A stretch of DNA of 64,000 bases. It comes from Ga0077527 sp964433345. Its GTDB lineage: Bacteria > Pseudomonadota > Gammaproteobacteria > Burkholderiales > SG8-41. Location of the stretch: contig CAYSQJ010000008.1 in NCBI GenBank assembly GCA_964433345.1, positions 62,001 to 126,000 on the forward strand, in the 5' to 3' direction. Every line of letters starts with the position of its first letter. Positions within the stretch are counted from its first letter, which is position 1. The notes below the pieces were generated by a model. That model was not told where the DNA came from. It ran no database searches and was given only the letters and a program-made list of their open reading frames with translations. Position numbers and translations under genes: made by a program. Positions 1 through 7,576 of this stretch are shown here, one piece after another.

Positions 1-2062
1 TCTTTTCGTACATCTCCCACTGCCGCGGATTGGGCTCGCCAACCATCGCCTTCTCGCCGCCGCGGCCGCGCCAGCCGGCGAGGAAGCCGATGCCCGAGCC
101 CGGTTCGGTTTCGAAGTTGACGATGAAATCCGGATAGTCGCGGTACTTGCGCGTGCCGTCCTTGTGCACGAAAGCCGGAAACTTCAGCCGCGTGCCAAGC
201 TCGATCAGCACTTCCTGGAAGGGTTTGCATTCCCCTTTCGGCGGCAACACCGGAATGCGCACCGAATCCACCGGCCCGTCGAACTCCGAAATCGGCCGGT
301 CGAGCATGGACATCACGTCGTGGCGCTCAAGGTAGGTGGTGTCGGGCAGCACGAGATCGGCGAAGGCGGTCATCTCCGACTGGAAGGCGTCGCAGACGAT
401 CAGGAACGGGATTCTGTATTCACCCTGTTCGTCGCGGTCGTTGAGCATCTTCCGCACCTCGACGGTGTTCATGGTCGAGTTCCAGGCCATGTTGGCCATG
501 AAAATCATCAGCGTGTCGATGCGGTACGGGTCGCCGCGCCAGGCGTTGGTGATGACGTTGTGCATCATGCCGTGCACCGCCAGCGGGTATTCCCAGGAAA
601 AGGCCTTGTCGATGCGAAGCGGACCGCCGTCGGCGTCGACACTCAGATCATCCGGCCCCGCCGGCCATCCCAAGGCCAGCCCGGCGAGCGGCGTGTCCGG
701 CTGCACCGCCTCCGGCCCCTTTGGCGGCTTCGCCATCGGCGGAATCGCGCGCGGGAAAGGCGCCTTGTGACGGAAACCGCCCGGACGGTCAATGGTCCCC
801 AGCACCGACATCAGCACCGCCAGCGCGCGCACCGTCTGGAAACCGTTGGAATGCGCCGCCAGCCCGCGCATCGCGTGAAAGGCCACCGGATTGCCGGTAA
901 CCGTGTCGTGCTCCTGCCCCCAGGAATCGGTCCAGGCAATCGGCAGCTCGATTCTCTGGTCACGGGCGGTGATGCCCATTTCGTGCGCGAGACGGCGGAT
1001 GCGCTTCGCCGGGATGCCGGTGACGCCCTCCGCCCACTCCGGCGTGTATTCCTTGACCCGTTCCAGCAGTAGCTGGAAAGCCGGTTTCACCGGAGTCCCG
1101 TCGGCGAGCCGGTACTCGCCGAGCAGCGCCGGATCGGCGCCGGACGTGTGGTTGGGCACCGCACGGCCGCTGAGGCGGTCCCACCACAGCTGGTTGTGGC
1201 GATGCTCGGGATTGTCACCCTTCGACGTATCGCCGGCACACACCGTCGTGCCCTGCTCCGCACTCGCCGGATCGACGTTCACCAGGTAACCGGCATTGCT
1301 GTAGCGCGCGAGAAAGGCGCGGTCATAAAGTCCGGTCTCCAGGATCTCGTGAGTCAGCGCCAGCAGCAGCGCGCCATCGGTGCCGGGACGGATCGGCACC
1401 CACTCGTCAGCGATCGCCGAGTAGCCGGTGCGCACCGGATTGACCGAAATGAAACGGCCACCGCGGCGCTTGAATTTCGAGATCGCGATTTTCAGCGGAT
1501 TGGAATGATGGTCTTCCGCGGTGCCGATCATCACGAACAGCTTGGCGCGGTCGAGGTCGGGACCGCCGAATTCCCAGAAGCTGCCGCCGATGGTGTAGAT
1601 CATGCCGGCGGCCATGTTGACCGAGCAGAAACCGCCATGGGCCGCATAGTTCGGCGTGCCGAACTGGCGCGCGAACATGCCGGTCAGCGCCTGCATCTGG
1701 TCGCGGCCGGTGAACAGCGCGAACTTCTTCGGGTCGGTCGAACGGATCTTGCGCAGGCGCTCCTCCATGATCGAGAACGCCTCGTCCCAGCTGATCGGCT
1801 CGAACTCGCCGGCGCCGCGCTCCGCGCCCGGCTTGCGCCGCAGCGGCTGCGTCAGCCGCGCCGGGGAATACTGCTTCATGATGCCCGAGGCGCCCTTGGC
1901 GCAGATCACGCCCTTGTTCAAAGGGTGTTCGGGATTGCCCTCGATGTAGCGGACTTCGCCGTTCTTCAGGTGCACGCGGATGCCGCAGCGGCAGGCGCAC
2001 ATATAGCAGGTGGTGTTCCGGGTCTCGGTGACTGCGGGAGGACTTTCGAGGGGGGCATTCAT
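1..2062 (-). CDS. Molybdopterin oxidoreductase catalytic subunit (DMSO reductase family, SoeA-like), partial
   Basis: The gene starts at 2062 and runs off the left edge, so about 687 N-terminal residues are visible and the C-terminus is missing. Near the N-terminus is a cysteine cluster CYMCACRCG followed about 27 residues later by ICAKG, the [4Fe-4S] pattern of the DMSO reductase family. Further family features are the ISWDEAF segment, an NMAWNST stretch and an LVLPDTTYLERHD segment. There is no twin-arginine signal, so a cytoplasmic-facing enzyme is likely. The cysteine cluster resembles sulfite:quinone oxidoreductase SoeA, but substrate specificity cannot be read from this part; partner Fe-S and membrane subunits would lie outside the window. 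AAGGGA upstream of the ATG is a plausible ribosome site. The family assignment is firm, the SoeA label tentative. Confidence 0.85.
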   Translation of the reverse strand, partial: MNAPLESPPAVTETRNTTCYMCACRCGIRVHLKNGEVRYIEGNPEHPLNKGVICAKGASGIMKQYSPARLTQPLRRKPGAERGAGEFEPISWDEAFSIMEERLRKIRSTDPKKFALFTGRDQMQALTGMFARQFGTPNYAAHGGFCSVNMAAGMIYTIGGSFWEFGGPDLDRAKLFVMIGTAEDHHSNPLKIAISKFKRRGGRFISVNPVRTGYSAIADEWVPIRPGTDGALLLALTHEILETGLYDRAFLARYSNAGYLVNVDPASAEQGTTVCAGDTSKGDNPEHRHNQLWWDRLSGRAVPNHTSGADPALLGEYRLADGTPVKPAFQLLLERVKEYTPEWAEGVTGIPAKRIRRLAHEMGITARDQRIELPIAWTDSWGQEHDTVTGNPVAFHAMRGLAAHSNGFQTVRALAVLMSVLGTIDRPGGFRHKAPFPRAIPPMAKPPKGPEAVQPDTPLAGLALGWPAGPDDLSVDADGGPLRIDKAFSWEYPLAVHGMMHNVITNAWRGDPYRIDTLMIFMANMAWNSTMNTVEVRKMLNDRDEQGEYRIPFLIVCDAFQSEMTAFADLVLPDTTYLERHDVMSMLDRPISEFDGPVDSVRIPVLPPKGECKPFQEVLIELGTRLKFPAFVHKDGTRKYRDYPDFIVNFETEPGSGIGFLAGWRGRGGEKAMVGEPNPRQWEMYEK

Positions 2063-2156
2063 GGTGCTGGCGTCCCTTTCTGACCGACCACCGATTGTAT
2101 GCGCGACAGCTCCCGCCCTGCGTCGAAATTTCTTATGCGTCCATTAGCCGCTGATT

Positions 2157-2738
2157 TCAGACTGCCTTGCGATCCATCCACTTGCTGACCTCGGGCATCC
2201 GCCATGCACGCAGGCGCTCGATCATGCGTGAAGGCTCGTCCTCGACAATGATCATTTCCCGGTGCTCGGCGCGGATGAAGCGCTCGGCCACCGCATGATC
2301 GAGGAAATCGCAGAGACCGTCAAAAAAACCGGCTGCGTTGTAAAGTCCGCAGGCCTTGCGCTGCGCACCCAGCTGGTTCAGTGTCAGCATCTCGAAAATC
2401 TCGTCCAGTGTCCCCATGCCGCCGGGCAGCGCGACAAAGGCATCGGAAATGTCAGCCATCATGATCTTGCGTTCATGCATCGAATCGACGACGTGCAGCT
2501 CGCTGAGCCCCGTATGCACCACCTCGCGCTCGAGCAGGCTGCGCGGAGTGACCCCGGTGACATGGGCGCCGGCAGCGATCGCCGCCTCCCCCACCACCCC
2601 CATCAACCCGATATTGCCGCCGCCGTAGACAATACGGATGCCGTTGGCTGCCAGTGCCCGCACCAGCGCGCGGGTCGCATCGGCGTACATTGCCTCACGG
2701 CCGGCATTGGATCCACAGAAAATGCAGACGCTTTGCAT
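2157..2738 (-). CDS. LOG-family protein (TIGR00730, cytokinin riboside 5'-monophosphate phosphoribohydrolase type)
   Basis: 193 residues, the usual length of the family. The N-terminus MQSVCIFCGSN and the later LPGGMGTLDEIFEM carry the PGGxGTxxE signature that binds the nucleotide phosphate and holds the catalytic Arg/Glu in Lonely-guy proteins. Bacterial members hydrolyse nucleoside 5'-monophosphates to the base plus ribose 5-phosphate and were long misannotated as lysine decarboxylases. It is probably a soluble cytoplasmic dimer. It lies 94 bases upstream of the molybdoenzyme gene on the same strand, with no evidence of a functional link. Family certain, in vivo substrate unknown. Confidence 0.9.
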   Translation of the reverse strand: MQSVCIFCGSNAGREAMYADATRALVRALAANGIRIVYGGGNIGLMGVVGEAAIAAGAHVTGVTPRSLLEREVVHTGLSELHVVDSMHERKIMMADISDAFVALPGGMGTLDEIFEMLTLNQLGAQRKACGLYNAAGFFDGLCDFLDHAVAERFIRAEHREMIIVEDEPSRMIERLRAWRMPEVSKWMDRKAV

Positions 2739-2880
2739 GGAAACTTCACTCCCCGATGACCGGTTTCCGGATCAGGGATTCTAGTGCATGGACAGCAAAC
2801 CCGCCGCCGGCCGTACACTTAACCCCAAACCCGCTGCTGCCGCGTTTACAAGCGCAACGCCCTGCCTCGCGAGCACGTCA

Positions 2881-2910
2881 CCCTCTCCCCGCCGATTGGC
2901 GGGGAGAGGG
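2881..2910. repeat. Palindromic intergenic repeat with perfect 13-bp arms
   Basis: Arms CCCTCTCCCCGCC (2881-2893) and GGCGGGGAGAGGG (2898-2910) flank a GATT loop, followed by GGGGTGAGG. It sits between the divergent LOG and DUF4139 genes and would fold as a strong hairpin in the 5' leader of the latter. A degenerate copy of the same theme lies at 9556-9592, so this looks like a dispersed REP-like sequence rather than a gene-specific terminator; no T-tract follows. Confidence 0.7.
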
Positions 2911-2950
2911 CCGGGGTGAGGGGCAATCAAAATCGTCAAGGAAACCAAAA

Positions 2951-4465
2951 ATGATCAAATTCACCCTCTGCCTCACCACCGCCGCCATCCTCGCCACCCT
3001 GGTCCCCGCCGCCGGCCTTGCCGCCGACAGCGGCGCCGCCCTGACCATCTACAGCAGCACCCGTCCCGGTGCCATACCGCCGGAACTGTTGCGCGGCAAT
3101 CTCGGCGGCGCGGCAATACCCGGCTATGCGATGGTGCGCCAGCAGCGCGAACTGGTCTTCGAGCGCGGCCGCAACAACCTGCGCTTCAGTGATGTTGCCG
3201 CGCTGATCGACCCGACCACGGTGTCCTTCGAATCCCTGACCGATCCCGCCGGCACCCGCGTGCTGGCGCAGAATTTCCAGTTCGACCTCGTCAACACCCA
3301 GAAGCTGCTCGAGAAATACATCGACCGCCGCATCTCCGTTGACCAGGTGCGCGGCAGCGGCAGCGAATCCTTCTCCGGCACGCTGCTCTCCACCAGCGGC
3401 GGCCTGGTGCTGAAACTCGACGACGGCAGCATCCAGACCCTGCCCCACAACGCCGGCGTGCGCCTGCCCGAACTGACCGGCGGCCTGATCACCCGGCCGA
3501 CACTGGTGTGGGATGTCGAAACCGCGCGCGCCGGCAAACACGCGACGCGCGTGTCCTATCAAACCGGCGGCCTGACCTGGTGGGCCGACTACAACCTCAA
3601 GCTGCACGAGGGAGCGAAAGCGAACGGCTGCTCGCTCGAAATCGCCGCCTGGGTCAGCATCGTCAATCGTTCCGGCGCATCCTACAGCGATGCGAAGCTC
3701 AAACTCGTCGCTGGCGATGTGCAGCGTGTGCAAACACCGGGGCGGGTGTATGCGGCGCCCGCAGGACAGCGGGCGCTCGCCGCGGAGATTGGCGCCAGGG
3801 GTTTCGAGGAAAAATCCTTCTTCGAATACCACCTCTACACCCTCGGCCGTCCGACCACGCTGCCCGACAACTCGACCCAGCAGCTCGAACTCTTCCCGGC
3901 AGCACGCGTCGTGCCCTGCGAAAAAACCCTGGTCTACGCCGGTGCCTCCGGCCTGCATTCCCGCGGCAGCCCTGCCACCGACCGCAACTACGGCGTGCAG
4001 GGCAACAAGAAGGTCGACGTCTACCTCGGTTTCAAAAACGGCAAGGAACAGAACATGGGCATGCCCCTGCCTGCCGGCCGCATCCGCGTCGCCAAACTCG
4101 ACGATGCCGACGGCACGCTCGAATTCATCGGCGAGGACAGCATCGACCACACCCCGCGCAATGAAAAAGTGCTGGTCAAACTCGGCTCTGCCTTCGACGT
4201 CGTCGGCGAACGGCGGCAGGTCAATTTCACGGTCGACAGCTCGCGCAAAACCATGACCGAGGAAATCGAAGTCAAACTGCGCAACCAGAAAAAGGAAACC
4301 GTCACGGTGATGGTCAAGGAAAACCTCTACCGCTGGACCAACTGGACCATCACCAGCAAGACCCAGGACTACCGCAAGGACGATGCGCGGACGGTGACGT
4401 TTCCGGTGAAGGTGGCTGCGGGGGCTGAGGCGGTGCTGCGGTACAGCGTGACTTATACCTGGTGA
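2951..4465 (+). CDS. Secreted DUF4139 domain-containing protein
   Basis: 504 residues. The chosen ATG follows AAGGAAA at a good distance and begins an Ala/Leu-rich signal peptide (about residues 1-24, ending near GLAA). The mature part is rich in beta-strand patterns and ends in the mucin-like DUF4139 fold, with recognisable stretches such as WWADYNLKL, YLGFKNGKEQNMGMPLPAG and the C-terminal RYSVTYTW. The open frame extends upstream to 2654, but that extension has no signal peptide or ribosome site. The biochemical role of this family in proteobacteria is not established; a periplasmic or surface-associated location is the only safe inference. It is monocistronic and stands just upstream of the integron cassettes. 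Confidence 0.85.
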   Translation: MIKFTLCLTTAAILATLVPAAGLAADSGAALTIYSSTRPGAIPPELLRGNLGGAAIPGYAMVRQQRELVFERGRNNLRFSDVAALIDPTTVSFESLTDPAGTRVLAQNFQFDLVNTQKLLEKYIDRRISVDQVRGSGSESFSGTLLSTSGGLVLKLDDGSIQTLPHNAGVRLPELTGGLITRPTLVWDVETARAGKHATRVSYQTGGLTWWADYNLKLHEGAKANGCSLEIAAWVSIVNRSGASYSDAKLKLVAGDVQRVQTPGRVYAAPAGQRALAAEIGARGFEEKSFFEYHLYTLGRPTTLPDNSTQQLELFPAARVVPCEKTLVYAGASGLHSRGSPATDRNYGVQGNKKVDVYLGFKNGKEQNMGMPLPAGRIRVAKLDDADGTLEFIGEDSIDHTPRNEKVLVKLGSAFDVVGERRQVNFTVDSSRKTMTEEIEVKLRNQKKETVTVMVKENLYRWTNWTITSKTQDYRKDDARTVTFPVKVAAGAEAVLRYSVTYTW

Positions 4466-4538
4466 AACGGTGATCGCGCGGGTGCTTGAACGGCGGTTTG
4501 GGGTGACCTATGATGGGCACAATTTTGGTGCAGAATGT

Positions 4539-4577
4539 CAACTAAAAATGGCACCTAAATTTGGCAACTAAAAAATG
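4539..4577. repeat. A/T-rich direct repeat pair at the left edge of the cassette island
   Basis: CAACTAAAAATG (4539-4550) recurs as CAACTAAAAAATG (4565-4577), 26 bases apart, in a stretch much poorer in GC than the flanking gene. It lies immediately left of the GTTAGAC site at 4591. It could be part of an attI-like recombinase-binding region or the worn end of an insertion sequence; the sequence alone does not decide. Confidence 0.5.
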
Positions 4578-4601
4578 TCAACCAATACACGTTAGACATA
4601 T

Positions 4602-5162
4602 ATGCGCTTACATACTGCCTTCATGATTTCTACCGCGCTACTTTGCGGCTGCGTCTCTACCAAGCCAAGCAATGATCTTGGCTTCACAAATGCCACATCA
4701 CTTGCCGCATTTGATGGGTGCTATGAAAATCGTGGCGAAACTGGGAAAGGTGCTGGTCCGCGTTTTCTTAGCGGAACAATATGGCCCAAAGTAGAGCTGC
4801 CGCATAAAGACATTGATGCTGTACAGGTAAGCGTTATTGGGAGTAATACTGTCCGCGTTACAGCCTTCTCTGCTCACCAGGCCGTTCGACAAGACACGTT
4901 TGTGGAAGGTAAAGATTTTTCTTTCCGCGCTGGGCAAATCACCATTTCTCATGCATTTGGCTCCGCAGCAACAGAGGCCGGAAATCCCTTTATTGGAGCT
5001 GGTGTTGGGACAACCACTTTAGGAGTGGATGCTGCTGGCAATGGTCGTTCTGTCGATTCGGCGACATTCGCTGGTACGGCATTTCTGGTAATTCCTATCG
5101 CGGGAAGCGTAAATGACACAGTTCGTTTCAATCGGGCTCCAATATTTTGTGTCGCGAAGTAA
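4602..5162 (+). CDS. Cassette-encoded putative lipoprotein of unknown function
   Basis: 186 residues. A short hydrophobic N-terminus ending in the lipobox LLCGC gives a predicted lipidated Cys near residue 16, so an envelope location is likely. The rest has no motif I recognise; a Gly/Thr-rich central stretch (GAGVGTTTLGVDAAGNG) precedes a hydrophobic segment (FLVIPIAGSV) and a C-terminal Cys. The ATG is only five bases after the GTTAGAC recombination core and has no ribosome site, as is common for integron cassette ORFs. The TAA lies five bases before the attC. Base composition and codon choice are distinctly A/T-richer than neighbouring genes, a sign of foreign origin. Confidence 0.75.
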   Translation: MRLHTAFMISTALLCGCVSTKPSNDLGFTNATSLAAFDGCYENRGETGKGAGPRFLSGTIWPKVELPHKDIDAVQVSVIGSNTVRVTAFSAHQAVRQDTFVEGKDFSFRAGQITISHAFGSAATEAGNPFIGAGVGTTTLGVDAAGNGRSVDSATFAGTAFLVIPIAGSVNDTVRFNRAPIFCVAK

Positions 5163-5166
5163 TCAT

Positions 5167-5232
5167 GTCTAACCCTGCGCTCAAGCGGGACCGTCCGCCT
5201 GCGGCGTCCGGCCCCTTAGCTCCACGTTAGAT
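5167..5232 (+). other. Integron attC recombination site 1 (66 bp)
   Basis: The R'' core GTCTAAC (5167-5173) and R' core GTTAGAT (5226-5232) fit RYYYAAC and GTTRRRY and are complementary except for the outermost base. Between them CTCAAGCGGGAC and GGCCCCTTAGCTCC resemble the inner boxes of Vibrio-type and other chromosomal attC sites, and the site folds into an imperfect hairpin. It separates the stop of the first cassette ORF from the start of the second. Confidence 0.88.
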
Positions 5233-5242
5233 GGCACCATAA

Positions 5243-5548
5243 ATGATCCGCGGGGGTTCCAGGGTTCTGGTGGTTCTCACGACGCTATTGGCCGGGGGGT
5301 GCGCCACGTACTTCGACGACGATTCCGTTTCTGTTCGCGATCTTGGCAACCGTTATCACATCTCAATCGGATACAAGAGGTTTGCGGCTTACGGTCAAAA
5401 TCCCGAAGTCGCTTCTGTCGAAGTTACGAAAAAAGTTGTCGCGGAGAAAGGAATCTGTCCCAATGGGTACACTCGACAGGTCAACCCCAATATCCGCACC
5501 GGCAATTACGGCTTCAGTTGGTATGTGGATTGCAAGAGTGCCATCTAA
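5243..5548 (+). CDS. Cassette-encoded small putative lipoprotein
   Basis: 101 residues. The N-terminus RVLVVLTTLLAGGC is a lipoprotein signal with lipobox LAGG-C, giving a mature protein of about 80 residues that begins CATYFDDDS. Three further Cys are spaced through the mature part (one in GICPNGYT, one in YVDCKSAI near the C-terminus). I do not recognise the family. The ATG follows the first attC by ten bases without a ribosome site, and the TAA stop (5546-5548) is embedded in the R'' core of the second attC, a typical cassette arrangement that strongly supports this reading frame. Confidence 0.75.
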   Translation: MIRGGSRVLVVLTTLLAGGCATYFDDDSVSVRDLGNRYHISIGYKRFAAYGQNPEVASVEVTKKVVAEKGICPNGYTRQVNPNIRTGNYGFSWYVDCKSAI

Positions 5549-5617
5549 CCCCCGCGTCGAGAACCACGCTCCGCAAGCGAAGCGCTTGCGCGCGGGTCTC
5601 ACGCGGACACGTTAATT
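5543..5617 (+). other. Integron attC recombination site 2 (75 bp)
   Basis: R'' ATCTAAC (5543-5549) overlaps the stop codon of the second cassette ORF; R' GTTAATT (5611-5617) fits GTTRRRY with one mismatch. Inside, CCGCGT...GAGA pairs with TCTC-ACGCGG, leaving unpaired bases as in attC sites, and a terminal stem CGCAAGCG / CGCTTGCG closes the structure. It is the right boundary of the recognisable array. Confidence 0.82.
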
Positions 5618-5683
5618 CAAAGCCCCTGCTAAGAATTCAGCCCTCGCAACGGCACGCCCCCTTGTGAGCCGCCGAGCAGCACA

Positions 5684-5880
5684 GCCAAGCCGGGGGTAGT
5701 CGGTGAGCACTGTCTGAGCCCTCGCGTTGTTTGCGAGGGCGAGTTGCGCGCCCCGAAGGAAGTCACCTTGGGTGGCAGCCGCCCGGCTTGGCGAGCAGCG
5801 CAGGGGAGCCCGAAGGGACGGCGAGCCAGGGTGCCCTTTTCTTTGGTGACTTTCTTTTGGGAAAGCAAAAGAAAGTCACC
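5684..5880. repeat. Compound palindromic repeat element (MITE/REP-like) in a 432-base gap
   Basis: The 5618-6049 interval holds no convincing gene but several inverted repeats. CCAAGCCGGG (5685-5694) is mirrored by CCCGGCTTGG (5782-5791); GCCCTCGC (5718-5725) by GCGAGGGC (5733-5740); and GGTGACTTTCTTTTG (5845-5859) by CAAAAGAAAGTCACC (5866-5880) across a six-base loop. The last is a perfect 15-bp hairpin of a type I remember as dispersed between genes in betaproteobacteria. No transposase is present. Confidence 0.65.
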
Positions 5881-6004
5881 AGCCGCCGGGCTGCCCCCGG
5901 CGACTTTGATCTTGTTTTCCGTTTTAAAACTCGTCGCCGAACACCCATCCGGCGGATGGCGCCGCTTACGCGGCTGATCCGCCCTACCTCTCCCCCGCCC
6001 CTGC

Positions 6005-6010
6005 TATACA
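6005..6010 (+). promoter_or_regulatory. Possible extended -10 element upstream of lemA
   Basis: TGC precedes TATACA, giving a TGnTATA-type extended -10, 40 bases before the lemA ATG. No good -35 is seen at the expected distance. This is a weak call. Confidence 0.3.
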
Positions 6011-6049
6011 ATCCCCCTCGTCATACCTACAAAAAACAGGGAGACCTCC

Positions 6050-6625
6050 ATGGGCATCGGCACCATCATCACCCTCGGCGTCATCGCCGTGATCCTAGTC
6101 TACGGCATCACGATCTACAACGCGCTGATCCAGATCAAGCACAACGTCACCAAGGCCTGGGCCAACATCGATGTGCTGCTGAAGCAGCGCCACGACGAGC
6201 TGCCGAAACTGGTGGAGACCTGCAAGCAGTACATGAAGTTCGAGCAGGACACGCTGACCAAGGTCATCGAAGCGCGCTCGAAGGTGTTCTCCGCGCGAGA
6301 GGCACAGAACATCCCCGCCCTCGGCGGCGCGGAAACCCTGCTGCGCGGCGCGCTGGGCAACCTGTTCGCGCTGGCCGAATCCTATCCCGACCTCAAGGCG
6401 AACCAGACTTTCCAGCAGCTGCAGACGCGGATTTCCGCGCTGGAAAACGCCATTGCCGACCGCCGCGAGTTCTACAACGAATCGGTCAACGTCAACAACG
6501 TACGCATCGAGCAGTTCCCGGACGTGATCGTTGCCCGTCTGCTCAACTTCAGGGAAGCGCAGCTGCTGGAATTCTCCGAGGAGGAGAAGAAGGACGTCGA
6601 CGTCAAGCAGCTGTTCAATTCCTGA
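6050..6625 (+). CDS. lemA: LemA family protein
   Basis: 191 residues, the standard LemA length. One N-terminal membrane segment (about residues 4-26, rich in Ile/Val/Leu) is followed by the helical LemA body: YNALIQIKHNV, WANIDVLLKQRHDELPKLV, then EARSKVFSA and the C-terminal RREFYNESVNVNN motif of the family. LemA proteins are membrane-anchored with a long helical bundle; their molecular role is poorly defined. The gene heads a likely operon with the GIDE-domain gene 26 bases downstream, a pairing seen in other bacteria. The start is preceded by AGGGAGACC. Confidence 0.93.
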   Translation: MGIGTIITLGVIAVILVYGITIYNALIQIKHNVTKAWANIDVLLKQRHDELPKLVETCKQYMKFEQDTLTKVIEARSKVFSAREAQNIPALGGAETLLRGALGNLFALAESYPDLKANQTFQQLQTRISALENAIADRREFYNESVNVNNVRIEQFPDVIVARLLNFREAQLLEFSEEEKKDVDVKQLFNS

Positions 6626-6651
6626 ACCGGCGCTGAACGGCGCCGCCGCGC

Positions 6652-7557
6652 ATGATCGGCCGCACCCGTATGCAGGGCCCGTGGTGGCTGACGGGCACCG
6701 CGCATGTACTGATCCTCGTCATCGCCGCCAGGACTGAACGGCCCGAGGCCTGGCCCTGGGCGCTGCTGGCAATGGCCGTGGTCAGCCTGTTCGCCTGGCT
6801 CGGCAACTATCGCCGCTACCGCCAGATCCACGATCTGCCGACCTCGAAAATCGCCTCCGCCGCCCAGGGCTATGTCGAGCTGCTGGGCCGTGGCGACCTG
6901 ATCGACGGCACACCGGTGATCAGCAAGCTCGGCCGCCAGCGCTGCTGCTGGTACCGTTACCTGGTCGAGGAACGCCGCTCGGACGACAAGTGGCAGACCG
7001 TCGACCAGGGCAGCAGCGTCGCGCATTTTCTGCTGGTGGACGACACCGGCCAGTGCGTGGTCTCGCCGGAAGGCGCCGAGATCGTCACCAGCATCCACCG
7101 GACCTGGAACGAGGATCCCTATCGCCACACCGAGTGGCTGCTGCTTCCGGGTGAAATCCTCTACGCGCTGGGCGAGTTCGTTACCACCGGCGGCAACCTG
7201 CGCGAGGACGTCGAGGAGCGCAAGGATATCGCCGTGCTGATCGACGACTGGAAACGCGACCAGCAGACGCTGCATCAACGTTTCGACCTCAACCGGGACG
7301 GCACCATCGACATGCAGGAATGGGAGCTCGCGCGCATGCAGGCGAAGCGCGAGGTGCGCAGGATGCGCAGCGAAATGGTGAAACCGCTGACAGAGGGAGT
7401 GCACCTGCTGCGCAAGCCCCGGGACCGCCGCCTGTTCCTGCTCGCCAACGAAATGCCCGACGCACTGGGCCGGCGCTACTGGTGGTGGAGCCTGCTGCAC
7501 CTCGTGGTGCTGGCCGGCTGCGGCATCGGCAGCCTGGTCCTGTTCGGTTTCAGATAA
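6652..7557 (+). CDS. GIDE-domain membrane protein with an embedded EF-hand
   Basis: 301 residues. Two hydrophobic stretches near the N-terminus (about residues 11-27 and 32-48) and one at the C-terminus (about 277-300) suggest a membrane protein resembling the mitochondrial E3 ligase MULAN/GIDE in architecture. The GIDE-like region includes KIASAAQGYVELLGRG and CCWYRYLVEER. No RING domain is present, so ubiquitin ligase activity is not implied. Residues 212-223 form a canonical EF-hand loop (D212, N214, D216, G217, I219, D220, E223), followed by a Lys/Arg-rich helix. It follows lemA closely. The start lacks a clear ribosome site; Met7 at 6670 is an alternative. Confidence 0.8.
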   Translation: MIGRTRMQGPWWLTGTAHVLILVIAARTERPEAWPWALLAMAVVSLFAWLGNYRRYRQIHDLPTSKIASAAQGYVELLGRGDLIDGTPVISKLGRQRCCWYRYLVEERRSDDKWQTVDQGSSVAHFLLVDDTGQCVVSPEGAEIVTSIHRTWNEDPYRHTEWLLLPGEILYALGEFVTTGGNLREDVEERKDIAVLIDDWKRDQQTLHQRFDLNRDGTIDMQEWELARMQAKREVRRMRSEMVKPLTEGVHLLRKPRDRRLFLLANEMPDALGRRYWWWSLLHLVVLAGCGIGSLVLFGFR

Positions 7558-7576
7558 ACAATACGGCCAAACAATC

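Larger units (their letters stand above)
4591..5617 (+). mobile_element. Two-cassette integron array without integrase (CALIN-type)
   Basis: A recombination core GTTAGAC (4591-4597) is followed by ORF, attC (5167-5232), ORF, attC (5543-5617). Each ORF starts within about 10-17 bases of the preceding core and ends at or inside the next attC, as in mobile gene cassettes. Both ORFs encode small lipoproteins and the first is clearly A/T-richer than neighbouring genes. No intI is found between the flanking housekeeping-type genes, so this is a cluster of attC sites lacking an integrase, or cassettes inserted at a secondary site. Confidence 0.85.

Noticed and set aside
164..2083. Long plus-strand open frames (up to about 310 codons)
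   Set aside because: They are antisense to the molybdoenzyme, rich in Arg/Gly/His, without family motifs; typical shadows in GC-rich DNA.
4530..4597. A third attC to the left of cassette 1
   Set aside because: Only the R' core is present; no RYYYAAC partner or inner boxes are found within 130 bases.
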